In this document: positions 1 through 12,184 of the stretch, piece by piece
How the letters are laid out: each line of letters opens with the position of its first letter
Numbering within the stretch: position 1 is the stretch's first letter
Source of the DNA: Eriocheir sinensis
Lineage: Eukaryota > Arthropoda > Malacostraca > Decapoda > Varunidae
Reading direction: 5' to 3'
DNA length: 64,000 bases
Assembly: GCF_024679095.1 (NCBI RefSeq)
Contig: NC_066553.1
Span: forward strand, 2,746,994-2,810,993
Made by a program: the position numbers and the translations under genes
The notes under the pieces: model-generated
The model's database searches: none
What the model was told of the DNA's origin: nothing
The model's input: only the letters and a program-made list of their open reading frames with translations

Positions 1-81
1 TGTTGAAAGAAGAGGGTGGCTGTGCATTGATTAACACACAGTCTGTTCATAGTCAACGCAAGTCTCATATCCATTGTGCAG

Positions 82-262
82 GGAGCTTGTCCTGTCACCC
101 TAGGCCTGGGTGGCATAACCGAGGGACAGAGGCTGTTGGTGCGCCGCTGTCGTGTGGGGAACTGGACTGTTCTTGAGTGCCTCAATTGCCACCTGTTGAC
201 TCATGCCACGCGGGGACATGGAGGCGATGTAGCGGCCAGCACCTTACTCATTGTGAGTGTGT

Positions 263-297
<35 letters not shown>

Positions 298-1060
298 GTT
301 GTTCCATAGTGCCCAATACTCCCACCATTGGGTCTATCTTATCCATGCCTCCCCCCCAGAGTGATGTCAACAAGATCCAGATGCTCCAGAAGTGTGAGGG
401 ATACTCGCCTGCTTTCAACCTAGTGCTGCCCACCACCCTCGACAACCAGCCCACCCCTCCTCTCTCCCCCACCGAGTTCCCCGGCGATAGGTCCCCAGAA
501 ACCGAAGCTGCCCTGAGTGAGGTGCAGCAGCAGGTAAGCTTAAGATAAGGAAGGGAGGATGACAGGAAAAAATCTGTCTTACATCATTTTTCACTTTTCA
601 GTTACATTGTCCTTTGAAATTTAATGCAAACCTCCACTTATTTATCACTAGGAAGCTTGGGAATTGTGTGCCCTTCTGTGTTTATAAGCAGTTGTGTTCA
701 TGTTAGTACTATAAGGTATATCCAAAAGCTTCACTTCAGCCCCTTCATTGAGGACCTCTGAAGTGTTAACAGATTGATGAGTTCCCATACACTTGTTCCA
801 GTTGTCACGGTTCCTGAAGAAGGCACAGTCACAAGTGGAAGCCAACATCCAGTCCTATACCAAGCAGCAGCAGGCACTCCTCCAGGCCCTGACCCTCCGT
901 GCCCGCAAGGACCGACAGACTGTTATGCAGCTCATCACAAACATGCAGGTCAGACCACCCAGCCACCACTGCCTATTTGCCTCAAGTTCCTGTCTGCCCA
1001 GTTTTGTCTTTCTTTTATATTTCTATGAATATAGTGTAATGAACATTTCCTACCAAGTTT

Positions 1061-1104
<44 letters not shown>

Positions 1105-4100
1105 CAAAGGAGACAGCTCAAGGGCACACAAAAAAAGGAAACAATAATAAAAAAAAAGCCTGCTACTCGCTGCTCCTAAACAAAAAAAAACTTAAAAGAC
1201 AGATGAGCCAAGTATCTGAAGGTGATAGGTATTTTGTCTGAAAACTAGTTTGGATTTAAAGAGAAAGATTATTTGTCTCTAATTTATATAGTTACTATCC
1301 AAAGGTGAGTGGTGTGCTATAGGAAATGGAGGGTGGATTGTGTGTACGTAGATGTGGAGAAAGCCTTTGATAAATTACTCTCCATCTCTCATTGTCATAA
1401 GTAGCACCATATGTATAAGTGAAGCAGTCTCTTGCAAAGCATACCTAGTCCTTCTTCCACATTGATTGTTTATCGTGTTTTGTTTCAGGCCAACATGCGC
1501 TCGCAGTCTGATGATGACATCCTGGGCTTCGACATGGATGGAGCAAGAGGGTCACAGCAACAGCAGTTGAGGTCTGGCGACGGGTTCAGCTCAGTCATGC
1601 AGCCGGGCGACCTGGACGACCGTTACAGTGATGATGTGACGGGCCTGCCGGACGACCCTGACGCAGGGCTGCCACCGCTGGTCAGTCTGCAGGGCCGGGG
1701 ACCCTCACAGCCCATGAGCATGAACCACACCCAGGGAATCACGGTGAGTCTTGATGCCCCCTCTTGTATATGTGAACAGCCTGATAGACTAATGCATTAT
1801 GAAGGCAGACTCCCTCCTCTTAGATAGTATATGATGAAAATATATGTGGAGATTTTAGGTGTGGTAAATAACATATATATATGGTCTGGGTTTGACTGCT
1901 GGCACCCTAAAAAAATGTACCTGACAATGGTTAACACATACCATGCGATCTGACCCATAACACCCACCTCTTCTTTGTCTGGTGGGTACCGGCAAACTGG
2001 AGATATTCATATTCAAATCATCGCAACATCGTGGCGGCGGGGTTGCTGCCAGCCACAAGACATGTGCTAAAGATCTCTTCAGAAAAATTGTATACATGGC
2101 TGTTTCCTTGATGGAGTACTAATTTTATGTTTGCCTTCTGAGCTCCAACACAAAGGGAAAACTTCATTGTGAGTGTGGTATAATGTCACAGCTTGCTTTA
2201 ATTTTTTGCACTACCTTTCAGAAATACAGATTTTCACACATAGTCTTTCATGGCATTGTACTCACACCCTTCTGAAGCTTCCAAAATACCAGTTTAGACT
2301 CCAGTTATTTAACTATAAGGATTGTGTCATCCACATATAACTTTCATTTGTGTCTGTCTGATTCTTAACAATATTGATTCTGACGCTGCTCTTTCCACAG
2401 GCTGGAATGCACAACATGCGGCTGTCATCGTCAGTGGCAGTGCCGCGCGCCAAGAAGCTTCAGGGTGGCAGCCGGGTAGCTCAATCCCTCGACGTGGAAG
2501 GTGTGACACTTGTGATTTAGGTGTTGGAAGCAAAACCTGAAGTACTGTAGATTTTTTTGTTGCTTTTATTTTCATTTTAGTTTATATGCTTAAACTTATT
2601 GATGTAATGTTTAGGGTTTGGTCACATGTTTTGGAATGCCTTAAATAGAGTATTGAGGAAGAAAAATTGCTGGGACTACAAAGTTCTGAGGATTTTCAGA
2701 AAGTATACATGATAGAACTTGATACTAACTGTGCTTAAGAAAATATGCAGGGTTTGAGCAATGGAAAGAAACCTACCAAGGAACACCTGTGGCAAGGGTA
2801 GAACTAGCAGAGTTACAAATGAGACAGTGTGGGAGAGGTGTTGAATACAGGAGTCATATGATATTATTTAAACAGAGAAGAGTTCAAATGTTCCATGTGA
2901 TTAAATTTATACAATCATTCCTTCTCTTACTAAAGTTTTTATCTCTCTTTTATATAGTCCCCTTTGAATAGTAGAAAACAGGACCACAGTGATGTTATTA
3001 TCAGTGTGCCTATGGGGAGAGTCACCACCACTATGTCCTTGTGTTGCAGGATTGTTTGACATGGAGGGTATGATGGAGGGCAGTGCCGCACCCAGTCACC
3101 CTTCGTACCACTCTGATGATGAGGATGACTCGGATGGTGAGTGTTGCTCCTGTCCAGGGCTGATTGTTACGCTAGTGCTGTGAGTCTAAGGGCTGCTTTC
3201 ACAGTCACTTCGTTTGTTTTGATCGTTACCAATGGCGGCGATCGACGTGTGAAACTGGCCTTTGGAGTAGTGGCGGCTGCAGAGGAAGCGAGAGGTGTTG
3301 AGAGTGTGTGGCAAGGTGCGGGGCTAGGCTAACCCCGCGCCACCACTACCCCATCGGCCAGTTTTGCGTGGAACTACTATAGTGTCGATCGCCGCCATTG
3401 GTAACGATCAAAACAAACAAAATGACTGTGAAAGCGGCCCTAAGAGGTAGTGTAATGACATGATGAAAGGCAAGCATTGAAAAACTGTGGAACACTTACA
3501 AAATTAGGTGAATGAAATTAACAGAAAGACATAAAAATTAAAGTATATGAGTAACATGCATGCTTTTCATTTGTATTGGGATTGGTGATAACGTGAGTGC
3601 CATAGGTTGGATTGATTTCATTTTTTGCAGCCAGTACTTTTATTTTTCCAAGGCTCACGGGCAAGGAGTAACTTTTGAGTATATGGGTGAACACTGCCAT
3701 GGCCACCTCTTTATTCTTTTTTTTTTTTTTTTTTTTTGTTTTTTTTTAGGAGCAGCGAGTAGCTGGCTTTTTTTATTATTGTTTCCTTTTTTTGTACCCT
3801 TGAGCTGTCTCCTTTGTTGTAAATAAAAAAAATGTTAAGTGAGCCAAGTAAGGAGGCCCAGTGAGACAGAGATGAACACCAAGGCCATGTGCAGCTTAGT
3901 GTGCTTTAACTTTTCCTAGTGGTAAAAAATTAACATGACCACCTCTCCCCTAGACTCCACCTTTGGCGAGGACTCACAGATCTCTGGTGACCACGACTCC
4001 ATGAGGGATCTGGCCAAGTCTGTACCGGTCAGCGTCCCCATGTGGCCAGCGGCGCGGCCCAAGCCCATGCCCGATGACCATGTGGTGGAGGTTAGTTACT

Positions 4101-4203
4101 CAGCATTAAACACATCACTCCCCTCCACCTTGCTCATCTCTTATTCATTTATCCTCCTTGCTCTACACACGACTGATGTGGAGGTGGTGTTTGCCCACTG
4201 CCC

Positions 4204-4241
<38 letters not shown>

Positions 4242-4798
4242 TGATTGTCTATCTATCTATCTGTCTGCCTGTCTGTCTGTGTTTTAGAGTATCTTCTGTA
4301 ATTTTCATTATCATCAATGGCCCAATTTTCAGCAAAGGTAAAGTGGGAAGGCCCCAAAAAATCAAACAAACAATTTTTTAGAATTCTTCTAAGCAACTAC
4401 AGTTCAGCCCTTGACCTCATCCTTCTGTATTACAGCAACTGCATTCCTTTTAGTTTTCTCTTACAACATGCAGTGGAACATGAAAACTTGTATAAATGCT
4501 CATGCCTCAGGATATTTTATAATTATAGTAAACAAAGTATTGAGTCAAGCTTGCATTGCTCTGTAAGCATGTGTTTGTATACATGTTTGCATACATGCAT
4601 GTATGAATAGGTGCAAGTGTGCTTGGCGTCACAGGCCTTAGATTGTCCGAGGTGATGTGATGGATATCCTGTGTCGTTTAACAGAGACCCAGTGATGTCC
4701 AGCAGATGGCAGCCTCCATTAAAGCACTCGCCCGCAGTGTCCACACCACCTCCGTTGATCTGTTTGGGGACCTTCCTCGGCCCCGACAGCCTCTGTAG
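82..4798 (+). CDS. AKT1S1: AKT1S1/PRAS40 (Lobe) orthologue, 5'-partial, eight exons
   Basis: Coding segments: 82-252, 360-533, 802-948, 1489-1743, 2401-2500, 3050-3136, 3954-4090 and 4685-4798 (stop TAG). They give 394 codons in phase, all with GT-AG introns; the N-terminal exon(s) lie left of the window. PRAS40 is a raptor-binding inhibitor and substrate of mTORC1 and a substrate of Akt in the cytosol; Drosophila Lobe is its homologue. Family landmarks seen: a Cys-rich segment with CLNCHLLTHA, a helical Gln-rich stretch in exon 3, a TOS-like motif GLFDME followed by acidic and Ser residues, the mTORC1-site block AKSVPVSVPMW (human AKSLPVSVPVW), and a C-terminal AASIKAL...LFGDLPRPR block. The protein ends at RPRQPL, so the Akt-site Thr that follows RPR in mammals is absent from this model. 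A (GA)n microsatellite sits just after the first donor. Identification is strong; completeness of the C-terminus is uncertain. Confidence 0.9.
1060..1190 (-). repeat. polyA/T-flanked short interspersed repeat, copy 1
   Basis: A run of about 43 T (from about 1058) is followed by a conserved block of about 85 bp that starts ACAACAAAGGAGACAGCTCA and ends near CTCGCTGCTCCTAAAC. The same block lies in opposite orientation at 3740-3830. Its consensus reads as the 3' end of a retroposed element with an A-rich tail. It is intronic in PRAS40. Confidence 0.6.
3185..3445. repeat. Fold-back (palindromic) MITE-like element in PRAS40 intron
   Basis: Two arms of about 70-80 bp are near-perfect reverse complements. 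The left arm holds GTTTGTTTTGATCGTTACCA then ATGGCGGCGATCGA; the right arm holds TCGATCGCCGCCATTGGTAA then CGATCAAAACAAAC. The outer ends (CTAAGGGCTGC / GCGGCCCTAAGA) also pair. The loop of about 100 bp is GC-rich. There is no coding capacity. Transposase class is not assignable by eye. Confidence 0.75.
3720..3835 (+). repeat. polyA/T-flanked short interspersed repeat, copy 2
   Basis: This is an inverted copy of the block at 1099-1185: GGAGCAGCGAGTAGCTGGC, a T-rich middle, CCCTTGAGCTGTCTCCTTTG, then TTGTAAATAAAAAAAA. It is preceded by a long T run. Both copies are followed or preceded by the same GAGCCAAGT word, so the repeat unit is longer than the obvious core. Confidence 0.6.
4206..4280. 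repeat. (GT)n microsatellite with adjoining TCTA/TCTG repeats
   Basis: About 17 GT units in a row, followed by short tetranucleotide runs (TCTA, TCTG). It lies in the last intron of PRAS40. Confidence 0.9.
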
Positions 4799-7716
4799 GA
4801 CGTGGACAGCTAGGGCAGCTCCGTGGAATAGCGTACAACAGAGGCAGTGTGTGTGTTATTAGTGTGCCTATGCACACATGTCCGTGCACATGTGTGCATA
4901 CATACAGCAAGATCTCCCCAATAGTGATTTCCAATTTTTTTCTATAATAACAGCAAGTCAAAATAGATACCAAGTTTCTACAATGTTTGGATTACTTCCT
5001 GGAAGGAAGCATGTGCCAGCATCTTGGATGGCATTTATTTGCTGCCATTTTGATGGCATAGTCATCAGACTTGCATCCTGGTCACAGCCAAGGACACATG
5101 CACAAAGGGATATTGGATGCCTCAACTGGTGGACTGCTACCATTGTTTTCCCATATGAACCCCTCCCTCCTTTAGTTTTTTTTTTTTTTTTTTTTTTTCC
5201 CTGAAGTAAAAGAAATTGCTGTCTGAATGACATGAGGTTTCAACACACCTTAAAGGTGTTAATAAGGTGTTTGGTATGACAATTGTTCTAAGGCTTGTGC
5301 ATGACAACCACTGTGGCATCAACCGATGGCTGCATGCTTCTTGCCACTATTGCTTCTCGTCCTCACCCAGTTCCATCAACACGTCATCAAATCCATCAAA
5401 GCCAACCCTTACAATTACTGGTTATAGAGGTGAAAATATCACACAGCAGCACGCACACCACAACACAGGCTGTGGGTGAGCCGTGTTCTAGCTATGCATC
5501 AGGTGTCGTCTCTGACTCCTGACCCAAATCTAAGCACAGCACTGAGTGGTATCCTGATTGATAAATGCTCTAATCTGCACAGTATGACTGCTCCTACATT
5601 TTATTCCTTGCATTCTTTACATTTTCTATACCATTCAATGGTGTGTTTGCATGTAGGTCAGAAGTCAGACACTTGGTACATTGTTAATGTCTCTCATCCT
5701 TGGATGCACTCAGGTCACCCACTAGCCCAAAGGTTTTGTTCCTTGTGGTTTGAAGTAGAATGTGTGCTGCTGTGTGATAGTGTTGATGGAAGTGGGGCGG
5801 GGCCAGCCTGGAAACAGAGTAAATGGTACATCACAGTAGCCTCCATGTGCAAGCTTTGGAACACCCATCAAGAGGGACACCTCATCAGCTCCCTTGAGAG
5901 GAGTGACTGCTATTAAGTGCTTGCAATTGAAAAAAGGTCAATTAGTACTGGAATTAGAACCAATAATTAGGGTTTATCCCTAATGTTAAGCTTTTTATTT
6001 GGAACCCTTCTCCTCCAAGACTATCAGACCTACATTATTGGATAAGTTCTCTATGGAAACAATGTGAAGTGTGTTATTGGTTGAGTTCTCATTGGAAACA
6101 ATGTGAAACATAGATTAAATATATTGAAAATATCTTAAATCTGTTCAGGTCTTGATGCTATGGCCTTTTAAAATGTCAATGACCCTAACAAGCTTGGTTT
6201 AGACCCATAACTTTCAAACTGAGGCTGGTAGGGAAATTATCTTCAATTAAAAAAGTCAGAATTTAACACTTTCAAACAAAACTCAACCAGTGTTTTAGGT
6301 CTAATAGTTTTTGAGTTTTTGAAGCTTGTAAGTTAAACATGTCACATTTTGAGAAATATACTTTCAAAGTCTTAAATGTTATTTACAAAATAATAATATG
6401 TGCAAACTGCGCTGATTTTTACCAACTTAGGGATGTTGGATGGAGAAATTTTGCCTTAGGGATAATTTTGGCACTGCCATCTTGATTACGGAAAATACTA
6501 GGACGGTCAGGTTTTCAACCTTTTGCGTACTGTAACACCCACCATGACTTAGGATTTTTATCACTTCACCTAAAAAAAAAGTAATGACAGAAGGGTTTCA
6601 AATGGAAAAAATGTGTGAATTAAAGTCCTGGGTTGGAGGCACCAACCAACCCTTTCTTTGTGTACCTCACCTCTTTGCTAATACTGCCATTTTTCAGGCG
6701 CTAGTAAGATGCCATTGGTGAGATCCTGCTATAGTTTGAGACAGTTGTTTACTTGACAATTAAGGTTTATATATATATATATAGAGAGAGAGACAGATAG
6801 ACATTGACTGACGGAAAGAAGAATCTAGTGCCTCACAGGGGATCACTAAGTATAGCTTCAAGCTGGGAAATTTAAAACAAACTGTATATAATGAAGTTAT
6901 CAGTATTGCCTTTGGAGAATATATATGTACATATATATATTGTTTTATACCATGGATGTGTTCAGGAAAGTAACTTTTGTATGAAGAAGTGTTGACACTT
7001 ACGTACACATGGTGAAGACTTGTTTGTGGAGTTTCAGTGAGAATTGTTCAGATAATTAGTCTCTCTATTGGTAAAACTGTTCCCTGTTTATGACAGACCT
7101 CTCTAAAAGATTACAAAACATTGCATGCAGGAGCATTGCTAGGACTTAATGGGTGATGGACACAGCATGCATGCAGCTGGGGAAGCCTGCTAAGGGAGGG
7201 GGGTTGCTGCCACCCTCCCTCCCCCAAGGGATGCCCCTGCCTGTAGAGTGTTGGGTTCTGGAAACTTAACAGTTAAGAGCATAAGTCCGAGGGTTTGTAG
7301 TTCCTTCACTCGTCTTGAAAGTTTTGTTTAGTTCAAAGGCAATATTTGTTTAAGGTAATGTTACAAAGAAAATTATAAATTCTTCGATGGCTGTGAATGC
7401 ATTTTTTCCTCTTCAACTGTTACGTAAGAAGTAGAGTGTGAAGTACATTGCCTTCACCCTAAAGATATAATGCTCTGTTATCAATATTCCATTAGCAGTT
7501 TGGTCAACTTGAAATAAGTTGTTCTCAGACATAGAGAACAAAGACTTTAGTATAGATGTACTGATGATGATATTTTTCTTTTGCTGTGGCTTTAAATGTC
7601 CGTTCAGCACTGAGGGTGTGACGGCGCTCAGAGATCTGATGTGTCCACAGGGAAGTGGGTGAAATGTGAAACTATTATGTGTTGTATTATCCATATTAGA
7701 CGTTTGCATTTTTCAT
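4799..7716. other. PRAS40 3' UTR/intergenic, no further gene seen
   Basis: This region follows the PRAS40 stop codon. No reading frame resembles a known protein and no convincing splice-linked exon chain was found. It holds a T run near 5176-5199 and a short (TA)n/(GA)n patch near 6767-6792. Some of it may be 3' untranslated sequence of PRAS40. Confidence 0.6.
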
Positions 7717-8433
7717 GAGCTTTGTTTGTCACCCGACCTTCATTACTCTTCCTTCTTTTATTTTTCCTTCACCTCCTCTTCATTAACCTCTATCCCCTTT
7801 CCCCCTCCTCTTCCTCCTTCTCCTGCTTCTATTGAGCTTTGTTTGTCACCCAACCTTCATTACTCTCTTCCTTCTTTTATTTTTCCTTCACCTCCTCTTC
7901 ATTTACCTCTGTCCCCTTTCCCCCTGCTCCTCCTCCTCCTGCTTCTATTGAGCTTTGTTTGTCACCCGACCTTCATTACTCTCTTCCTTCTTTTATTTTT
8001 CCTTCACCTCCTCTTCATTTACCTCTGTCCCCTTTCCCCCTCCTCTTCCTCCTTCTCCTGCTTCTATTGAGCTTTGTTTGTCACCTGACCTTCATTACTC
8101 TCTTCCTTCTTTTATTTTTCCTTCACCTCCTCTTCATTTATGTCTATCCCCTTTCCCCCTGCTCCTCCTCCTCCTCCTGCTTCTATTGAGCTTTGTTTGT
8201 CATCCGACCTTCATTACTCTTCTTTCTTTTATTTTTCCTTCACCTCCTCTTCATTTACCTCTGTCCCCTTTCCCCCTCCTCTTCCTCCTTCTCCTGCTTC
8301 TATTGAGCTTTGTTTGTCACCCAACCTTCATTACTCTCTTCCTTCTTTTATTTTTCCTTCACCTCCTCTTCATTTACCTCTATCCCCTTTCCCCCTCCCC
8401 TTCCTCCTTCTCCTGCTTCTATTCTTGTGTCTC
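7717..8433. repeat. 116-bp pyrimidine-rich minisatellite, about 6 copies
   Basis: A unit of about 116 bp starting GAGCTTTGTTTGTCACCCGA is repeated head to tail. It is almost purely C/T on the + strand, with sub-repeats of CCTCCTC and TTCCTTC. Units differ by small indels and single changes (ACCCGA, ACCCAA, ATCCGA). The overlapping reading frames inside it follow from the repeat and are not genes. Confidence 0.93.
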
Positions 8434-11400
8434 ACCTCTCCCTCCTACTCCTTGCAGCTATGGTTTCTAGTCTTCATCATCAGTATTTTTTCTGCTATCT
8501 GGTTTCTGATATTACCTCTGGGTCTAAAGTATGTTTTGCAGCTGTTCTAAGATAGATCTTGTAGCTGCTACACAGCCATCCGTATGTGTGTGGTAACCTT
8601 CATTGTTGATTTCAGAACATCTGACGGGATGAAGTGTGTAGTGAGTGTGTTCAGCCACTAACGTGATGCATGCTGGGGTTGGAGTGTGTTCACCAATCTG
8701 TACGCAGCAGTTCAATTAGTGCTCATATCAGGAAAATGACCAAGTTGGAAAAATGAACTGAGGCATAGAAAGGAACTTGAGCTTAGGTTATAATAAAAGA
8801 ATTGTCAAAACAAAGATTTTAATTTTTTTTAGATTTGACAGTAGAGCATTTTTATACTTACATTCATTTTCCAGAGCAGCTTTGTTCCTGATATGAGTAT
8901 TAATTGGAGTAATGCATACAAAATGGCAAACATACCTTGCCTGAACTCTCTTAAAGTGCAATTACTGATAAAACTTTGTAAGCTCCAGCCTGTGTTGTAC
9001 CATGCATGAAGATCAATTACAAAGGGCTTTGTGGACTCATAAGTGGTCTTGTTGGCGTGCGGCAAAGTTTGACAGGTAAATGAGGCAGGGCTTTGGCAAT
9101 CACTTTCTCAGTAGTCACACTGTAATAAATTGAGAGTTTTGAGGATAGCGGAAGTTATGACTTTAATGACAGTATTTCAAATATTTATGCTTCCACAAGG
9201 TAATAATATGTTCTTAATTTTCTCAAGCTAACAATGGTTTCCTCACCCTAGGGATTAACATAACATAGATGTAAGTAAACCTGTGCCTTGTCTGACTTAA
9301 CAGTTTTTTGTTCATTTAGTTGCTGTAACACGATGTAAATGCTACTAACTTCAGCAAGCCTGCAAAGAAGCTTTTAATTGTGTTCTTGACTGTCTCTGTT
9401 ATTTGTATATATTGTGTGTTTTTGTGCAGAACTTATGGAAGGAATTGTGCTCAATTGACAACTGTGTTGGACTGAGTTTGGGAAATAGTTCAAAGAGTGT
9501 TTAGAGAGTGTTGCCTTTTAAAAGTGATTTCAATGAGAGTGGCAAAGAAAATAAATTAACTGTCTTCTCCCAGGAGTGCTGTGATATCATGAGGGCTCCT
9601 GGCAAGCTGTTGCACTCTTTACTGTTGCACTTAATATTGTTTTGGGAAGTGTCCAAAATTGTAAAAAAGGAATGGCCACTGAGGCAATGTTGCACCACCA
9701 GTAGTGAAGCAAAGTAGCTAATGGGTTCTGCATTGATACTGTGGATTTGTGTGGCTGTTGTACAATCACTGCAGGGTGTAACGGGCTTGTCGGGGGTCTA
9801 AATAATAATAATACATTGATATCCTACTATAACAAGGGCAGTTATCAATATGTGTCAGTCCCTTGGCTTTTTTGGTTTCTTGCATAATGACTGACTTAAT
9901 AGAACAAGCTTAAGTTTTGATTGTTCTCAGTGCCAAGTTATAACAAATGCCATAAAAAAAAATTGTAGATGTTAAACTTCACTGTATCTTCAGGAATCAT
10001 AATACTGGAGTTGTTATTGTGTCTTTTGATACTTGGTTTCCATGGGGATGCATTGGCTAAGATTATTCATGTCAAATTAGACAATAGTGGAAAGAGAAGA
10101 GAGGGACACATGATGAGGGAATATTAACATCCCTCCTCCACTCATCAAGCCTCCATGCCAGAGCCTGTGTGAAGATGACTGGCAAGGTTGTGTTAGGGTT
10201 AGCATTTTGCTGCTTTCATACTCTTTACTTTTTTTTTTCTTTTTTTTAATAGTTGTCTTTTATGTGTACCAGTGTAGTTCTTAGGTGTATTACCAAGTGT
10301 AGTGATCAGTAGATGGTAACATTTATTGATAAGAATCAGGTACAAAAAAGCTCGCTCACTTTGGTCAGTAGTCAGTTGTGGTTTAGAGGAGGGATGTTGA
10401 CGGTGACTGAACCTCCGCCAGCCAACACAACACTCACAAGGGTATGCCATGTTAAGGTCTGCTGAGCCAGTGGCAGGCCTTCAGAGTTCCTGTAGAACCA
10501 TGTAGGGCCTCCATGGTGCCTTTGGAGCCACATAGGGTGTGGGGTGGTACCTTTAGGGTCATGCATAGTCTGGGGGATTCTTGAGGGCTTCATGCCAAAC
10601 AAAGATTCACTGATGGCTGCAGCACAGGCCAGTTGTGGACAGGCTTCCATGCTGTTGAGGGTTTTGGCTGCTTCTTAAATTTGTAAGGAATTTAGTCCGG
10701 TGACAATAAGGCCACTCAGTGTAATTGTGATCTACTCACTCCTCCGCTGCAAGGATTTTTTTCCTCTTCATTTTAGCTTTTTCCTAATATATTCTATGTT
10801 GAAGGGGGAAAGTACTGAGTAGTGCCAGTATTCTTGCTGGTAACCTGGATGTTGCACTTCCCCTGTGTCCCGGGGTAATGGGTTCTCGCCCACCACAGAC
10901 TGAAGTGCCAGTGGAACAAAGATGCACGGAGGCCACACACAGCTGCAGCGTGTGTTCCCAACTCTATCTTATCATCAGTGAGATTCTCACATATAAAAGA
11001 TTAAAGTTTATTTAAGGAACAATAAAGATATATGCTGGTCACTTAAGCTGTTAGAGGAAATATCTTAGATGAGATGATTCTAGTTGATACTTTTAAAGGG
11101 TAACATCATTGACCACAAGTAAGTGTAGATGATAGATAAATGACCATTTGTTAGATAAGATATATTTGTGCAACTAACAAAAAAATATGCAAATATGAGC
11201 TACAATGTGAGTAATGCTTCCCTTGTCTGAAAAATAAGCCAGACTGGAATATTGGCACAGCTTGGTACTCTTCCCTCTAGATAGACAGGATTTATTTCTT
11301 TATAACAAAGTGGCCTCCTGACTCTTGTGTCCCAGCCTTGGGGTGCCTCGGTATGCCCCACACAGCAGAGGCACCAGCAGTAGCAGTGGCCAGCAGGTCC

Positions 11401-11526
11401 ACTGTTTGCCACATAAGTGAAGTCATACAGCATTGTGTGGCTGCTTGTCCTGGCACACGTTAATGGTCTGCCATGTTCAGCGGTCATGGTGTTTGTAGTA
11501 ATATATTTGCCAAAACTGAACTGTTT
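8434..11526. other. Gene-free stretch
   Basis: Unique AT-rich sequence. Both strands were inspected for protein-like frames, splice-linked exons and RNA genes; nothing could be supported. A small (AAT)n patch lies near 9802. Confidence 0.55.
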
Positions 11527-11532
11527 AATAAA
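11527..11532 (+). terminator. Candidate polyadenylation signal
   Basis: AATAAA is followed after about 15 bp by a T/GT-rich stretch (CCTGTTTTTGTCTTTC), a good polyA-site layout. If it belongs to PRAS40 the 3' UTR would be about 6.7 kb; that link is inference only. Confidence 0.3.
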
Positions 11533-11764
11533 CATTCTTCAACAGCCTGTTTTTGTCTTTCACATGAGTTGTGAATTTTAGGTTATTTCATGATCACCAG
11601 AACTGTCTGGAGTGCTTGGCCTTGGCCACAGGTGCAGCCAACAGCAGACACCAGGGAGGAATTCTTATTGTTTCTTACTCTTCCGCAAGGCTTCATGATT
11701 TTAGTTTTTTCAAGGTTTTCATAGTGTCTTGGTGTGACGGTAGATATGTATTGGTGTTCATGTT

Positions 11765-11905
11765 ATTATAATTATGATTATTATTATTATTATTACTATA
11801 TATATTACTACTATTACCTACTACTACCACCACTACTACTACTGCTACTTATTATTATTATTATTTTTATTATTATTATCATTATTATTATTATTATTAT
11901 CTCCG
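11765..11905. repeat. (TTA)n / (CTA)n compound microsatellite
   Basis: About 140 bp of imperfect ATT/ACT trinucleotide repeats. Frames through it encode only low-complexity Tyr/Ile/Leu runs. Confidence 0.9.
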
Positions 11906-12184
11906 ATACAGAGAATAAAAACAGATACGTCTGTTCCAATGTGTTATGAGTCAGCTGACAGAAGTAGGACACATTTATAAAATTTATGGCTTGATAACAG
12001 CTTACCCTCAACTAATTTTTGCTGAGAACATTACTCAGGTTGGTTACATATGAGACTATATTCCCCCGTTAAAACCAAGCCTGTTGGACCCATTGAAGGA
12101 GCTGGAGGGCTTTAAAGATAGGCTGGGGTGTATATATATATAGCTACTCTATGCAGCTTTAGCCCCTTGCCTTCAGCTCTAATC

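Noticed and set aside
7666..8550. Four overlapping frames of 116-171 codons with Leu/Phe/Pro repeats
   Set aside because: By-product of the 116-bp pyrimidine minisatellite; all phases are open because the strand lacks A-rich stop codons.
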